This document shows positions 1 to 9,356 of a stretch of DNA of 64,000 bases, piece after piece. This DNA comes from Litorilituus lipolyticus (lineage in GTDB: Bacteria > Pseudomonadota > Gammaproteobacteria > Enterobacterales > Alteromonadaceae). Each line of letters opens with the position of its first letter. Positions within the stretch are counted from its first letter, which is position 1. The position numbers and the translations under genes are program-made. The notes under the pieces are model-generated. The model worked only from the letters and a program-made list of their open reading frames with translations, searched no databases and was not told where the DNA came from. The stretch is taken from the NCBI RefSeq assembly GCF_006439335.1, contig NZ_SAWY01000036.1, forward strand, positions 356 through 64,355. The letters run 5' to 3'.

Positions 1-45
1 AATTTATTTTTTAACTCACTTTTTAACGTTAACTGGGTTAAATGT

Positions 46-230
46 TTCTTAATCAAATCACTTAACTTGTCAAAACAGACCTTTCATCTTCTTGATACGG
101 CCTACTCTGTATTTCCTATACAAACCTTCCTGAGTTGCCCCGTGGAAGTGGATGCGCATTCTAGAGACTTTTAATTTAAGGTCAACCATTATTTTCATTT
201 TTTATAGTTTTTTTGTTCGTTCGCACGATA
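46..230 (-). promoter_or_regulatory. rRNA-operon P1-type promoter, firing leftward out of the window
   Basis: On the minus strand there is a -35 TTGACC (180-185), a 16-base spacer and a -10 TAGAAT (158-163), followed by GCGCATCCACTTCCACGGGG. This closely resembles the E. coli rrn P1 start region (TATAATGCGCCACCACTGACACGG), including the 16-bp spacer and GC-rich discriminator. The sequence just upstream (186-230) is very AT-rich, as an UP element would be. A second TTGACA on the minus strand (68-73) with a weak TAAGAA 16 bases further on could be a P2 promoter. The 16S gene itself would lie left of position 1 and is not seen. Confidence 0.72.
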
Positions 231-422
231 TTCGTACAGCCCTTGTGTTTTCTGGTGTTTTATTCACTTGTTTTCGTTCTATTTATCTACATTTCTCGTT
301 TTACATAAATTTTCTATTTATTACGCGCTCACCAATTTTACTGTTATTGATGATCATTTTTGTCTAATTTATGGTATTTTACTTATCAAACATTTTTATT
401 TTATATGTATTAAGGTGTATTG
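231..422. other. AT-rich intergenic region between rrn promoter and carbonic-anhydrase-like gene
   Basis: No convincing gene. It presumably holds upstream activation sites of the leftward rRNA promoter and the promoter of the rightward gene at 423, but I see no strong individual motif. The only specific signal is a Shine-Dalgarno-like AAGG at 412-415. Confidence 0.5.
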
Positions 423-962
423 ATGACTGTTAGTAACCTTCGACCCTATCAGGGAATATTACCTAGTATTGGTGATTCTTGTTATATTGATGAATCAGCT
501 GTCATTGTTGGTGATGTGTCATTAGCCAAGGATGTGAGTATTTGGCCTTTAGTTGCAGCTAGGGGCGACGTGAATATAATCACTATAGGTGCAAGATCAA
601 ATATTCAAGATGGTACTGTTTTACATGTTACACGTAAAAGTAACAATAACCCTCTTGGCAACCCCTTAATAATCGGCGAAGACGTAACCGTTGGCCATAA
701 GTGTATGCTACATGGTTGCACTCTAGGTAATCGAATTCTAGTTGGAATGGGCGCTATCATTATGGATGGTGTCACTGTTGAGGATGATGTATTCATTGGA
801 GCTGGTAGCCTAGTCCCACCAAATAAAACACTGGAGAGTGGCTTTTTATATGTTGGTAATCCTGTCAAACAAGCCAGAAAACTCAAACAAAGTGAAAGTG
901 AATTTTTAAAACAGTCTGCCGATAATTACGTTGAGCTAAAAAACGACTACCTCAATCAGTAA
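423..962 (+). CDS. yrdA: gamma carbonic anhydrase family protein (YrdA-like hexapeptide repeat)
   Basis: 179-residue protein of the left-handed beta-helix, gamma-carbonic-anhydrase-like family (YrdA/PaaY type). Hexapeptide-repeat texture runs through the body (ESAVIVGDVSLAKDVSIWP, VGMGAIIMDGVTVEDDVFIGAG). Candidate zinc-ligand histidines occur in the HVTR, GHKCMLHGC segments. Bacterial YrdA proteins bind metal, but the carbonic anhydrase activity of this subgroup is often weak or unproven. The ATG at 423 is preferred over the TTG at 420 because AAGG (412-415) sits seven bases upstream. The stop abuts the convergent DUF1488 gene with no gap. Its likely terminator lies inside that neighbour. 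Confidence 0.9.
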   Translation: MTVSNLRPYQGILPSIGDSCYIDESAVIVGDVSLAKDVSIWPLVAARGDVNIITIGARSNIQDGTVLHVTRKSNNNPLGNPLIIGEDVTVGHKCMLHGCTLGNRILVGMGAIIMDGVTVEDDVFIGAGSLVPPNKTLESGFLYVGNPVKQARKLKQSESEFLKQSADNYVELKNDYLNQ

Positions 963-1196
963 CTATGAAATGTTTATATGAATGATATTGCCTTCAATAT
1001 CATTCTTTTCTAGCCAAAGTTCTGCGACTTCTTCTAAATCATACTTAGTACAGGTATCAATTGTAGTTAGCTGCTTCAATTCAAATGAATGATAAAAGAT
1101 AGTTACAAGTTGACCACAGTGTTGTGCGGTTATACTCCATGCATCTTCTTCTTTGTTAAATGATAAATCATCATTAAATAGAAAAGCTTGATTCAT
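963..1196 (-). CDS. DUF1488 family small protein
   Basis: 77-residue protein resembling the DUF1488 family, whose members are often found next to aroE in gammaproteobacteria. No catalytic motif is visible and the function is unknown. It follows aroE on the same strand with only an eight-base gap (1197-1204), so the two are probably co-transcribed. Its 3' end doubles as the terminator hairpin of the convergent yrdA-like gene, which constrains the codons for the last residues. Confidence 0.75.
   Translation of the reverse strand: MNQAFLFNDDLSFNKEEDAWSITAQHCGQLVTIFYHSFELKQLTTIDTCTKYDLEEVAELWLEKNDIEGNIIHINIS
980..1009 (+). terminator. Terminator-like hairpin embedded in the convergent DUF1488 gene
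   Basis: Perfect 11-bp inverted repeat GAATGATATTG (980-990) / CAATATCATTC (995-1005) with a CCTT loop, followed by TTTT (1006-1009). It lies 18 bases past the yrdA stop and within the last codons of the minus-strand gene at 963-1196. The T-run is short, so efficiency is uncertain. Confidence 0.55.
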
Positions 1197-1204
1197 AATA
1201 GTTC

Positions 1205-2035
1205 CTACAATGCAGTGCTCATTTCTGCTCTTAGGGTTTTAAGAACACTTTCGACATCAGGATTCACTTTTCGCCAAATGTTAAAGCTTTCAGCGGCCTG
1301 CCCTACAAGCATACCTAAGCCATCAATTACCTTAGCAGCACCTTGTTGCTCTGCCCATTGTAAGAACGGGGTGAGAGTTGCGCCATAAACCATATCATAA
1401 CAAACCGTACTGTCCGTGATGTTTGAGCTAGGTATTGCAGGAAATTGTCCAGACAAACTTGCTGATGTCGCATTAATAATTATATCAAACCTACCATCCT
1501 GTAAGTTATCAAAGCCGCAGGCATGTAATTTTTTATCACTAAAGCTATCAAATTGATGACATATTTTCTCCGCTTTAGACACTGTTCGGTTGGCAATGAC
1601 GACCCTTACTGGCTCTTGCTCTAGAATAGGTAAAATAACACCTTTTGCTGCCCCACCTGCTCCTAATATTAGTATGTTACTGCTTTTTAATACAACATTG
1701 TGCCTTAATAGATCTTGCACCAAACCTATACCATCAGTATTGTCACCATATATTTTCCCATCAATGTAGCTCAATGTATTTACCGCTTCAGCAAGCTTTG
1801 CACGATCAGTTAATTTGTCTGATAACAACAGTGCCTGTTCTTTAAAAGGAGCAGTAACATTAGCTCCCTTTCCACCTTGCGCGAAGAATGCTTTAACGTC
1901 ATTCTCAAATTGATCAACTTGTGAAAGTTGTCGGTCATATTCAATTAGTTGATTAGTGCTATCGGCAAACGCTCTATGAATATTGGGCGATCGAGACTGC
2001 TTTATCGGGTTACCAAAAACGAGGTATTTATCCAT
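1205..2035 (-). CDS. aroE: Shikimate dehydrogenase (NADP+)
   Basis: 276 residues, close to the 272 of E. coli AroE. It reduces 3-dehydroshikimate to shikimate in the cytoplasmic aromatic amino acid pathway. Visible family motifs are the N-terminal substrate site YLVFGNPIKQSRSPNIH, the catalytic lysine segment GANVTAPFKE, NTDGIG, the glycine-rich NADP-binding ILGAGGAAKGV, the adenine-phosphate clamp ANRT, and C-terminal GLGMLVGQAAESF. It heads a short leftward unit with the DUF1488 gene. Confidence 0.97.
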   Translation of the reverse strand: MDKYLVFGNPIKQSRSPNIHRAFADSTNQLIEYDRQLSQVDQFENDVKAFFAQGGKGANVTAPFKEQALLLSDKLTDRAKLAEAVNTLSYIDGKIYGDNTDGIGLVQDLLRHNVVLKSSNILILGAGGAAKGVILPILEQEPVRVVIANRTVSKAEKICHQFDSFSDKKLHACGFDNLQDGRFDIIINATSASLSGQFPAIPSSNITDSTVCYDMVYGATLTPFLQWAEQQGAAKVIDGLGMLVGQAAESFNIWRKVNPDVESVLKTLRAEMSTAL

Positions 2036-2095
2036 AATATTTAGGTAGTAGCTGAGAATAGGTTAATGCTAATAGATATATTGTTAGATGCAAAC

Positions 2096-2131
2096 AAAAA
2101 AGCAGTAACACTTTGGAATATGTTACTGCTT
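2096..2131 (-). terminator. Rho-independent terminator downstream of ompW-like gene
   Basis: Stem AAGCAGTAACA (2100-2110) / TGTTACTGCTT (2121-2131) with a ten-base loop. Read on the minus strand it is followed by a T-run (A-run at 2096-2101 on plus). It lies about 65 bases beyond the stop of the ompW-like gene. Confidence 0.8.
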
Positions 2132-2194
2132 TATTTACTTATTAGTAAGGACTGTAGAAACTGCTCTAAAGATCAACAAGCCCATTCATGTTAA

Positions 2195-2902
2195 TTAAAA
2201 CTTGTAACCGAGCATAATTGAATAAACCATAGGGTCAACATCAATACTTGCACTACCGTTTCCTGCTAAACCAACATTGTGTGGGTCTTCTAAGTCAAAT
2301 GTTGCTTCAGTACCAATATCAATATAGCGAGCAGAAACATTAACAGACCAATTTTTATTTAACTCATAGTCAGCACCAACTTGAAACGATAAACCAAAAG
2401 AACTATCTAATTCTAAGTTTTTAAAGCCTACAGAAGCTGGTGTAGCAGTAAATTCTTCATCAAAAAATACTGTATAGTTAATACCTGCACCTACATATGG
2501 TTTGAAAGCACTGCCAGTGTCAAAATAATAAAGCGCGCTTAGTGTCGGAGGTAAATGCGTTACTTCTGCTAATATAGCGCCATCTAGGTTTGCGCCATAA
2601 ACAGCCTCGGTAACACCTTGTGGATCATGTAGAACAACATCATGGGTAAATGGTGTTGCAGCAAGTAACTCAACAGCCCAGTTGCTGTCAAAGAAATAAA
2701 CAACATTTAAGCCAAGCTGAGTATTATCGTCAACTGAGATTGATAATGGTGTCATGGTTCCATCAAGCGCTACACCCGCTTTTGATGAATCAGGACTTAT
2801 CATCGTAGCACCGCCGCGCACTAGAATATCACCAGCTTGGTTAGCTAACGTAGTAAAAGAAAAAGAAGAAAGTAATGCTATTGCTAATAAAGATTTTTTC
2901 AT
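2195..2902 (-). CDS. ompW: OmpW family outer-membrane beta-barrel protein
   Basis: 235 residues. An N-terminal signal peptide of about 20 residues (MKKSLLAIALLSSFSFTTLA) precedes NQAGDILVRGGA, the typical mature start of OmpW proteins. The sequence has alternating beta-strand character and ends in MLGYKF with a terminal aromatic residue, as outer-membrane barrels do. OmpW forms a small eight-stranded barrel with a hydrophobic channel. In E. coli it is controlled by FNR, and here two perfect FNR boxes and a CRP site lie in the upstream control region shared with a divergent globin gene. Confidence 0.93.
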   Translation of the reverse strand: MKKSLLAIALLSSFSFTTLANQAGDILVRGGATMISPDSSKAGVALDGTMTPLSISVDDNTQLGLNVVYFFDSNWAVELLAATPFTHDVVLHDPQGVTEAVYGANLDGAILAEVTHLPPTLSALYYFDTGSAFKPYVGAGINYTVFFDEEFTATPASVGFKNLELDSSFGLSFQVGADYELNKNWSVNVSARYIDIGTEATFDLEDPHNVGLAGNGSASIDVDPMVYSIMLGYKF

Positions 2903-2958
2903 GATTTTAATTCCTTGTTAAAATTGTGGGTATATTATGCCTACAAGCAAAGAATTTT

Positions 2959-2972
2959 TTGATCTAGATCAA
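2959..2972. promoter_or_regulatory. FNR box 1 (ompW side)
   Basis: TTGATCTAGATCAA, a perfect match to the FNR consensus TTGAT-N4-ATCAA and a perfect palindrome. It is 57 bases upstream of the ompW start. FNR-type regulators bind such sites when oxygen is low. Confidence 0.8.
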
Positions 2973-3007
2973 GCTTTTTGAGCTGATATTTCTTTACGAA
3001 GATTAAC

Positions 3008-3021
3008 TTGATTTTGATCAA
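3008..3021. promoter_or_regulatory. FNR box 2
   Basis: TTGATTTTGATCAA, again both half-sites TTGAT and ATCAA intact with a four-base spacer. Its centre is 49 bases from the centre of box 1, so both could lie roughly on the same helix face and serve the two divergent genes. Confidence 0.78.
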
Positions 3022-3069
3022 GTAATTACTCTAATTTTGTTGTTGTTTCCTGCTTAAACAACAACTTAT

Positions 3070-3085
3070 TGTGACATTAATCACA
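3070..3085. promoter_or_regulatory. CRP/cAMP receptor protein site
   Basis: TGTGACATTAATCACA: both half-sites TGTGA and TCACA are perfect with the canonical six-base spacer. It is about 104 bases upstream of the globin start and on the globin side of the two FNR boxes. Confidence 0.75.
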
Positions 3086-3188
3086 TTTCATTTGTGGCCG
3101 AGGGTGTTGCTTTTAATAAACCATCCTTATACGGTGCAAAGTAAATTTAGTTATAATGTGGTAAACACTTAAATACTTTCATCTTAAA

Positions 3189-3629
3189 ATGTTAAAACAA
3201 ATAAAACGATTGCTCCCCAGTAAAAGTAACTCTAAAGAACTCTTAGAAAAACTTGAGCAAACGCTTTATCAAAAAATAGGAGGGGAAAAAGGAACACTCG
3301 CACTCTCCAACGCCTTTTATGACGAAATGGAGAAAAATATACATCTGCGTGAATTGCTCGCAATACATAAACAACCTTTAGACGGCATTAGAATAAAATT
3401 TTTTGAATTTCTTTCTGGGTGGCTCGGTGGCCCAGGCCTTTATGTAGAAAAGTACGGACATCCTCAACTAAGAGCAAGACATATGCCTTTTAAGGTCACC
3501 AAGAAGCAAAGTAGCTTGTGGATGTTATGCATGAATAATGCGTTAAATAATACGGTTGAAGATGAGCGGGTAAAAACACAAATGCGACAAGCTTTTGCTA
3601 AGCTTGCCGTACACATGGTGAATTGTTGA
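3189..3629 (+). CDS. Truncated hemoglobin, group II (trHbO-like)
   Basis: 146 residues. The globin body starts near residue 25 (LYQKIGGEKGTLALSNAFYDEM, containing the B-helix Phe-Tyr pair). The segment YGHPQLRARHMPF holds the likely proximal heme-ligand histidine, and the tryptophan in SSLWMLC matches the conserved TrpG8 of group II globins. An extra 20-odd basic residues precede the domain. Such proteins bind oxygen or NO or handle peroxide; the exact role is not shown. It is divergent from ompW across a control region with FNR and CRP sites, which suggests expression under low oxygen. No strong ribosome binding site is visible. Its stop abuts that of convergent hemF. Confidence 0.9.
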   Translation: MLKQIKRLLPSKSNSKELLEKLEQTLYQKIGGEKGTLALSNAFYDEMEKNIHLRELLAIHKQPLDGIRIKFFEFLSGWLGGPGLYVEKYGHPQLRARHMPFKVTKKQSSLWMLCMNNALNNTVEDERVKTQMRQAFAKLAVHMVNC

Positions 3630-5101
<1,472 letters not shown>

Positions 5102-5295
5102 AAATTTCTCTTATCACTAATTTCAAAGCATATATATTAGCAAAAGCAATAAATTCACGTCTAACTTTACTGAATATTCATTGAAAAAAACTTCATCATT
5201 CCGTATTGCGCGAAACAAGGTTATAATTACCAGCTTTCTTATTAACCTTGTTCACAAATAATAGCTGAACTTTATTTTTCAAAGGGCATAAATTC

Positions 5296-5778
5296 ATGAC
5301 AGTGGGTATTATCATGGGGTCAAAATCAGATTGGCCAACAATGCAGCATGCAGCAGAAATGCTTGATTCATTAGGTGTATCTTATGAAACAAAAGTTGTT
5401 TCTGCACACCGTACTCCTCACTTACTTGCTGAATATGCTGAAAGTGCAAAAGATAGAGGCATAAAAGTCATTATTGGCGGTGCAGGCGGCGCAGCTCATT
5501 TACCAGGAATGACAGCAGCATACACGAGCTTACCCGTTTTAGGTGTTCCAGTGCAATCTAAAGCACTTAGTGGTCAAGACTCTCTCTTATCCATTGTGCA
5601 AATGCCAAAAGGCATTGCTGTTGGTACTTTAGCCATAGGTACGGCCGGCGCAGCCAATGCAGGCTTACTAGCCGCGCAAATCATTGGTACTTTTGATGAA
5701 CAAGTACAAAAAAATGTTGAAGAGTTTAGAAGCAAACAAACTCAAACGATTTTAGATAACCCTAATCCAGCAGAATAG
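5296..5778 (+). CDS. purE: N5-carboxyaminoimidazole ribonucleotide mutase
   Basis: 160 residues. It converts N5-CAIR to CAIR in purine synthesis. The N-terminal [12 protein letters not shown] loop and the [11 protein letters not shown] segment with the catalytic histidine are intact, as are [14 protein letters not shown] and [20 protein letters not shown] lies about ten bases before the ATG. purK follows after eight bases, forming a purEK operon. I looked for a PurR operator upstream and found only weak resemblance. Confidence 0.97.
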   Translation: MTVGIIMGSKSDWPTMQHAAEMLDSLGVSYETKVVSAHRTPHLLAEYAESAKDRGIKVIIGGAGGAAHLPGMTAAYTSLPVLGVPVQSKALSGQDSLLSIVQMPKGIAVGTLAIGTAGAANAGLLAAQIIGTFDEQVQKNVEEFRSKQTQTILDNPNPAE

Positions 5779-5786
5779 ATACACTA

Positions 5787-6935
5787 ATGAAAAAAGTTCT
5801 AGTACTTGGTGCCGGTCAATTAGCTCGTATGATGGAGCTAGCAGGAACACCATTAAACCTTGATGTTAAAGCATTCGACGTTAGAAGTCTTAAGGTCGTA
5901 CAACCGATAAGCCCAGAACATGAGTATGGGAATTTAGCGCAAGGTATTGCTAACGCTGATGTGATAACTGCTGAGTTTGAACATGTTGCTCATGACACGC
6001 TAAGCGAGTGTGAAGCTTCAAGCAAACTTTACCCTAGCAGTAACGCTATCAAAATTGGTGGTGACAGACGACTAGAAAAATCACTTTTAGAGTCATGTCA
6101 GGCAGCAAATGCTAAGCACTACTTTGTCAATAACAAAGCGGATTTTGACCAAGCCATTTCAGCATTGTCATTGCCTATTATTTTTAAAAGTGCACTAGAA
6201 GGTTATGACGGTAAAGGACAATGGCGTTTAAAAACTCCAGAAGATGCTGAGGCTGTTTGGTTAGATATGGCTAAGTTTTTAGCTGATGCTAAAGACACCC
6301 AAAGCATTGTAGCCGAACAAATGGTACCATTTGATCGCGAAGTATCTTTGGTTGGTGTTCGCAGAAAAAATGGTGATATAGCTGTATATCCTCTTACAGA
6401 AAACCACCATACCCAAGGTATATTAAGTGTTTCTGTTGCTGCGCCTGTAAATGAAACGCTGCAAAAGCAAGCAGGTGAGGTATTTAAAGCACTCACTGAA
6501 GAACTTAACTACGTTGGTGTTTTAGCTATAGAGTTCTTCCAAGTAGGCGAAACATTATTAGTGAATGAAATAGCACCACGCGTCCATAATTCAGGTCATT
6601 GGACTCAACAAGGCGCGGATACTTGTCAATTTGAAAACCATTTACGAGCAATCTGTGATCTGCCACTAGGTAGTACCTCGCTGGTTCGTCCGACCGCAAT
6701 GATCAACATCATTGGAGAAGATGAAGTTTCAAATGACGTACTTGCTATTCCTAGTGTTACTATACACTGGTATAACAAAGGTAAACGAGCAGGACGTAAA
6801 ATGGGTCACATTAATGTGAGTGGTGAAAGTGAATTAATTTTAGCTCAACGTTTAGTCCAGCTAGCAACGCTATTACCCGCCTCCGCTTTTCCTGATTTAG
6901 CGGAGTTTGCACAAAGCTATCTCGCCAATAAGTAA
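5787..6935 (+). CDS. purK: N5-carboxyaminoimidazole ribonucleotide synthase
   Basis: 382 residues, somewhat longer than E. coli PurK (355). This ATP-grasp enzyme carboxylates AIR using ATP and bicarbonate. Visible motifs are N-terminal VLGAGQLARMMELAG, the ATP-grasp FKSALEGYDGKGQW, EQMVPFDREVSLVGVR, and the metal-binding NEIAPRVHNSGHWTQQGA. It is transcribed with purE and followed by a strong bidirectional terminator. Confidence 0.97.
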   Translation: MKKVLVLGAGQLARMMELAGTPLNLDVKAFDVRSLKVVQPISPEHEYGNLAQGIANADVITAEFEHVAHDTLSECEASSKLYPSSNAIKIGGDRRLEKSLLESCQAANAKHYFVNNKADFDQAISALSLPIIFKSALEGYDGKGQWRLKTPEDAEAVWLDMAKFLADAKDTQSIVAEQMVPFDREVSLVGVRRKNGDIAVYPLTENHHTQGILSVSVAAPVNETLQKQAGEVFKALTEELNYVGVLAIEFFQVGETLLVNEIAPRVHNSGHWTQQGADTCQFENHLRAICDLPLGSTSLVRPTAMINIIGEDEVSNDVLAIPSVTIHWYNKGKRAGRKMGHINVSGESELILAQRLVQLATLLPASAFPDLAEFAQSYLANK

Positions 6936-6955
6936 TAATAAATAGGTTCAAATAC

Positions 6956-6985
6956 AAAAAAAGACGCCAATATGCGTCTTTTTTT
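6956..6985. terminator. Bidirectional terminator between purK and the zinc-finger gene
   Basis: Seven A (6956-6962), stem GACGC (6963-6967), loop CAATAT, GCGTC (6974-6978), then seven T (6979-6985). It works in both directions by sequence and sits between convergent purK and the C4 zinc-finger gene, overlapping the last codon of the latter. Confidence 0.85.
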
Positions 6986-7544
6986 ATGCTGACTGCATTG
7001 CTGAACATTTTTTATTAGCACATTGATATTTAATGCCAGCTGCCATATTTCTTTTCAGTAACAATGGAAAACTACATTTCTGACAAACACCTTTAACAGG
7101 TTCAAAGTTCACAATAAACTTGCACTTAGGATAAGCATCACACGAATAGAATTTTTTTCCATAGCGACTAGTCTTTTCCTTTAAGGCTCCCTTATGGCAA
7201 CTTGGGCACGGGATCTCTATTAGCTGTTTTTCTTCTTCGTGCTCAATATAGTCGCACTCAGGAAAGTTGCTACAGCCAATAAACATACCATAACGTCCCT
7301 GCTTAACTGCTAAATTATGGTTGCATTTAGGGCACTCTGAACCTGGTAATATTTTATCTTCAACACGTTCGTGCTCAACAACTGGTCGGGTATATTGACA
7401 ATTAGGATAATTGGCACAACCAAAGAAAGAGCCACTTTTTCCATGCTTTATAGTTAGCTCTGAACCACATTCAGGGCACACTTGGTACTCTTTTTCTAAA
7501 GCATGCTCATGATGAGAAAATAATGGTTTATCAGATTTTGACAT
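6984..7544 (-). CDS. yrdD: Topoisomerase-type C4 zinc-finger protein (YrdD-like)
   Basis: 186 residues made almost entirely of four Cys4 zinc fingers like those at the C-terminus of DNA topoisomerase I. They begin at CPECGSELTIKHG, CPKCNHNLAVKQG, CPSCHKGALKEKT and CQKCSFPLLLKRN, each closed by a second Cys pair such as CANYPNC or CSNFPEC. There is no topoisomerase catalytic domain. It probably binds single-stranded nucleic acid; the role is unproven. It lies downstream of smg and dprA on the same strand, as in many gammaproteobacteria. Confidence 0.9.
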   Translation of the reverse strand: MSKSDKPLFSHHEHALEKEYQVCPECGSELTIKHGKSGSFFGCANYPNCQYTRPVVEHERVEDKILPGSECPKCNHNLAVKQGRYGMFIGCSNFPECDYIEHEEEKQLIEIPCPSCHKGALKEKTSRYGKKFYSCDAYPKCKFIVNFEPVKGVCQKCSFPLLLKRNMAAGIKYQCANKKCSAMQSA

Positions 7545-7613
7545 GATCGCAATTATTGGTGACTGATTTCAAGGTTGCCATTATGCCATAATTGTCGATT
7601 AAACAATATGGTC

Positions 7614-7650
7614 TTCACTCACTGGCCATTAAAACAAACCAATGAGTGAA
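7614..7650. repeat. Inverted repeat between smg and yrdD
   Basis: TTCACTCACTGG (7614-7625) and CCAATGAGTGAA (7639-7650) pair at 11 of 12 positions around a 13-base loop. No T-run follows on either strand, so it is a hairpin or operator rather than a clear terminator. Confidence 0.4.
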
Positions 7651-7658
7651 TTATAGAG

Positions 7659-8132
7659 TTAATGCAAAGGTCCTTCTTGCTCTTCAAAGATTAAATCTTC
7701 CATTTGAGAATATGCGCACTCTTTACCTGGTACGTTAAAAAGCACCATCAGAATAACCCATTTTAAATCGTCCATAGAGAAGTACTTAGTATCAAGCTCC
7801 ATAACACGATCTATCACCATTTCTCGTGTAGAAAAGTCTAAGACATTTACTTGCTCTAAAAACAACAGAAAGCCTCTACTTTGCGTATCAAGTAATTGCA
7901 TTTCTTCAGCGGTGTATATACGAACTGATGTGCTCGCTACACGCGTTAAGTAAGGATAAGCATCGGTGTCTTGTAGAGCGGCTAATTTTTCAAGCCAATT
8001 TAGCGCTTTATAGATTTCATCTTGATGAAACCCCGCTCTAGTCAGTTCGTCAGTAAGTACATCATGATCAACCATCACTTCGGCTTCACTATGAATATAA
8101 TTTTCAAAAAGATACATCAAGATATCAAACAT
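7659..8132 (-). CDS. smg: Smg family protein (DUF494)
   Basis: 157 residues matching the Smg/DUF494 family in length and style ([35 protein letters not shown] and the ending [20 protein letters not shown]). Function is not established; the gene habitually sits beside dprA. Nine bases separate it from the upstream dprA stop, indicating one transcript. Confidence 0.92.
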   Translation of the reverse strand: MFDILMYLFENYIHSEAEVMVDHDVLTDELTRAGFHQDEIYKALNWLEKLAALQDTDAYPYLTRVASTSVRIYTAEEMQLLDTQSRGFLLFLEQVNVLDFSTREMVIDRVMELDTKYFSMDDLKWVILMVLFNVPGKECAYSQMEDLIFEEQEGPLH

Positions 8133-8141
8133 AACTAGCCC

Positions 8142-9287
8142 CTATTTAACTCTAAGATAGCCTCCGGGTACCGCAGATACCAGACCACTAAGTTCAAGCA
8201 CGGTTAATCGAGTGAGCACTTCCTCTATGGGAAGTTTACTTCGGGAAACTACTCTGTCTACGGGAGTGATTTCAAATCCCACACTAGCCAACAATGCATC
8301 TTTGCACAAGTCCTTTTGCGGATTTTTTTTCTGTTCTATGTTATTTGTTTTCTGTTGAGGTTTTTGCTGATCTTGTCTTTCTACTTCTAAGTGTAGACCA
8401 GAAATATCAACAGGGTTTAACTCTTCCACTATATCGGCAAAACTTTCAACAAGTTTAGCCCCTTGTTTAATTAACCAATGACACCCTTTTGCTTGCGCAT
8501 TGTTAATACTACTTGGAATAGCAAAGACTTCTCTATTGTGCTCTATTGCACAGCGAGCTGTAATAAGAGAGCCACTTTTAATCGTTGCTTCAACAACCAA
8601 AACACCTAAACTTAAACCACTGATAATGCGATTTCTTTTCGGAAAATGCCCTGCTCTTGCTTGAGTTCCAGGAAGAAACTCACTAATAATAGCACCCTGT
8701 TTCTTAAGAATATCCTGAGCGAGTTTTTTGTGACGGCTTGGATAAATACTATCAAGGCCTGTTGCCACAACGGCAATAGTCGCTTCACTTACTGATAAAG
8801 TACCTTTATGAGCTGCAGCATCAACTCCTAAAGCTAAACCACTTGTGACAACAAAATGACTTTGGCTTAACTCTTGTGCTATAGCAAAACTCACTTCTCT
8901 CGCTTCTATACTCGCGTTTCTACTACCAACGATGGCAAGCTGTGGCCTATTTAATAATTTTTTATTACCTTGAATAAATAAAACGAGTGGAGGGTCATAT
9001 ATTTGTTTTAGTAATTGAGGATAACAGTCATCTTCAAAAGGAATAAGTTCACTACTGCATTGAATGCTTTGCTCAATTACTGCATTAATTTTTTGCCAAT
9101 CAGGCGCTTCAAATGCAGCTAACTGCTTTGCTGTTAGTCCATGAGATGATGTTAAAATCGAGCGTGACTGTTTTGTAGTGAATAATGGCTTTATACCAAA
9201 CTCTTCAACTAGTGCAATCTTTTTGTGAACAGCCAACCTAGGTACAAATTTTAAGGCTAGCCATAGAGGTAAATTATTTGCTTGCAC
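8142..9287 (-). CDS. dprA: DNA processing protein DprA (Smf)
   Basis: 381 residues with the GTG at 9287. DprA binds incoming single-stranded DNA and loads RecA during natural transformation. The Rossmann-fold core is visible: QLAIVGSRNASIEAREVSFAIA, TSGLALGVDAAAHKGTL, TIAVVATGLDSIYPSRH, GHFPKRNRIISGLSLGVLVVEA, GSLITARCAIEHNREVFAIP. A C-terminal winged-helix-like segment follows. The frame extends seven codons upstream to a TTG (9308), but AGGGAGA lies just before the GTG and nothing ribosome-binding-like precedes the TTG. An upstream terminator separates it from the LysM gene. Confidence 0.92.
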   Translation of the reverse strand: MQANNLPLWLALKFVPRLAVHKKIALVEEFGIKPLFTTKQSRSILTSSHGLTAKQLAAFEAPDWQKINAVIEQSIQCSSELIPFEDDCYPQLLKQIYDPPLVLFIQGNKKLLNRPQLAIVGSRNASIEAREVSFAIAQELSQSHFVVTSGLALGVDAAAHKGTLSVSEATIAVVATGLDSIYPSRHKKLAQDILKKQGAIISEFLPGTQARAGHFPKRNRIISGLSLGVLVVEATIKSGSLITARCAIEHNREVFAIPSSINNAQAKGCHWLIKQGAKLVESFADIVEELNPVDISGLHLEVERQDQQKPQQKTNNIEQKKNPQKDLCKDALLASVGFEITPVDRVVSRSKLPIEEVLTRLTVLELSGLVSAVPGGYLRVK

Positions 9288-9316
9288 TTGTCTTCTCCCT
9301 AAGAACAAGTTTAGCT

Positions 9317-9345
9317 AAAAAAGCTGGCAGATTATCTGCCAGCTT
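9317..9345 (-). terminator. Rho-independent terminator after the LysM gene
   Basis: Perfect 11-bp stem AAGCTGGCAGA (9321-9331) / TCTGCCAGCTT (9335-9345) with TTA loop. Read on the minus strand it ends in a T-run (A-run 9317-9322 on plus). It lies between the LysM gene and dprA on the same strand, so dprA must have its own start signal or depend on read-through. Confidence 0.85.
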
Positions 9346-9356
9346 TATAGAGGTAT

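Noticed and set aside
152-367. 71-codon open frame at the left end of the window
   Set aside because: It overlaps the rrn P1-type promoter, is rich in Phe/Ile/Ser from AT-rich DNA, and has no ribosome binding site.
5102-5295. PurR operator upstream of purE
   Set aside because: The nearest stretch (GCGCGAAACAAGG) is too far from the PurR consensus to claim.
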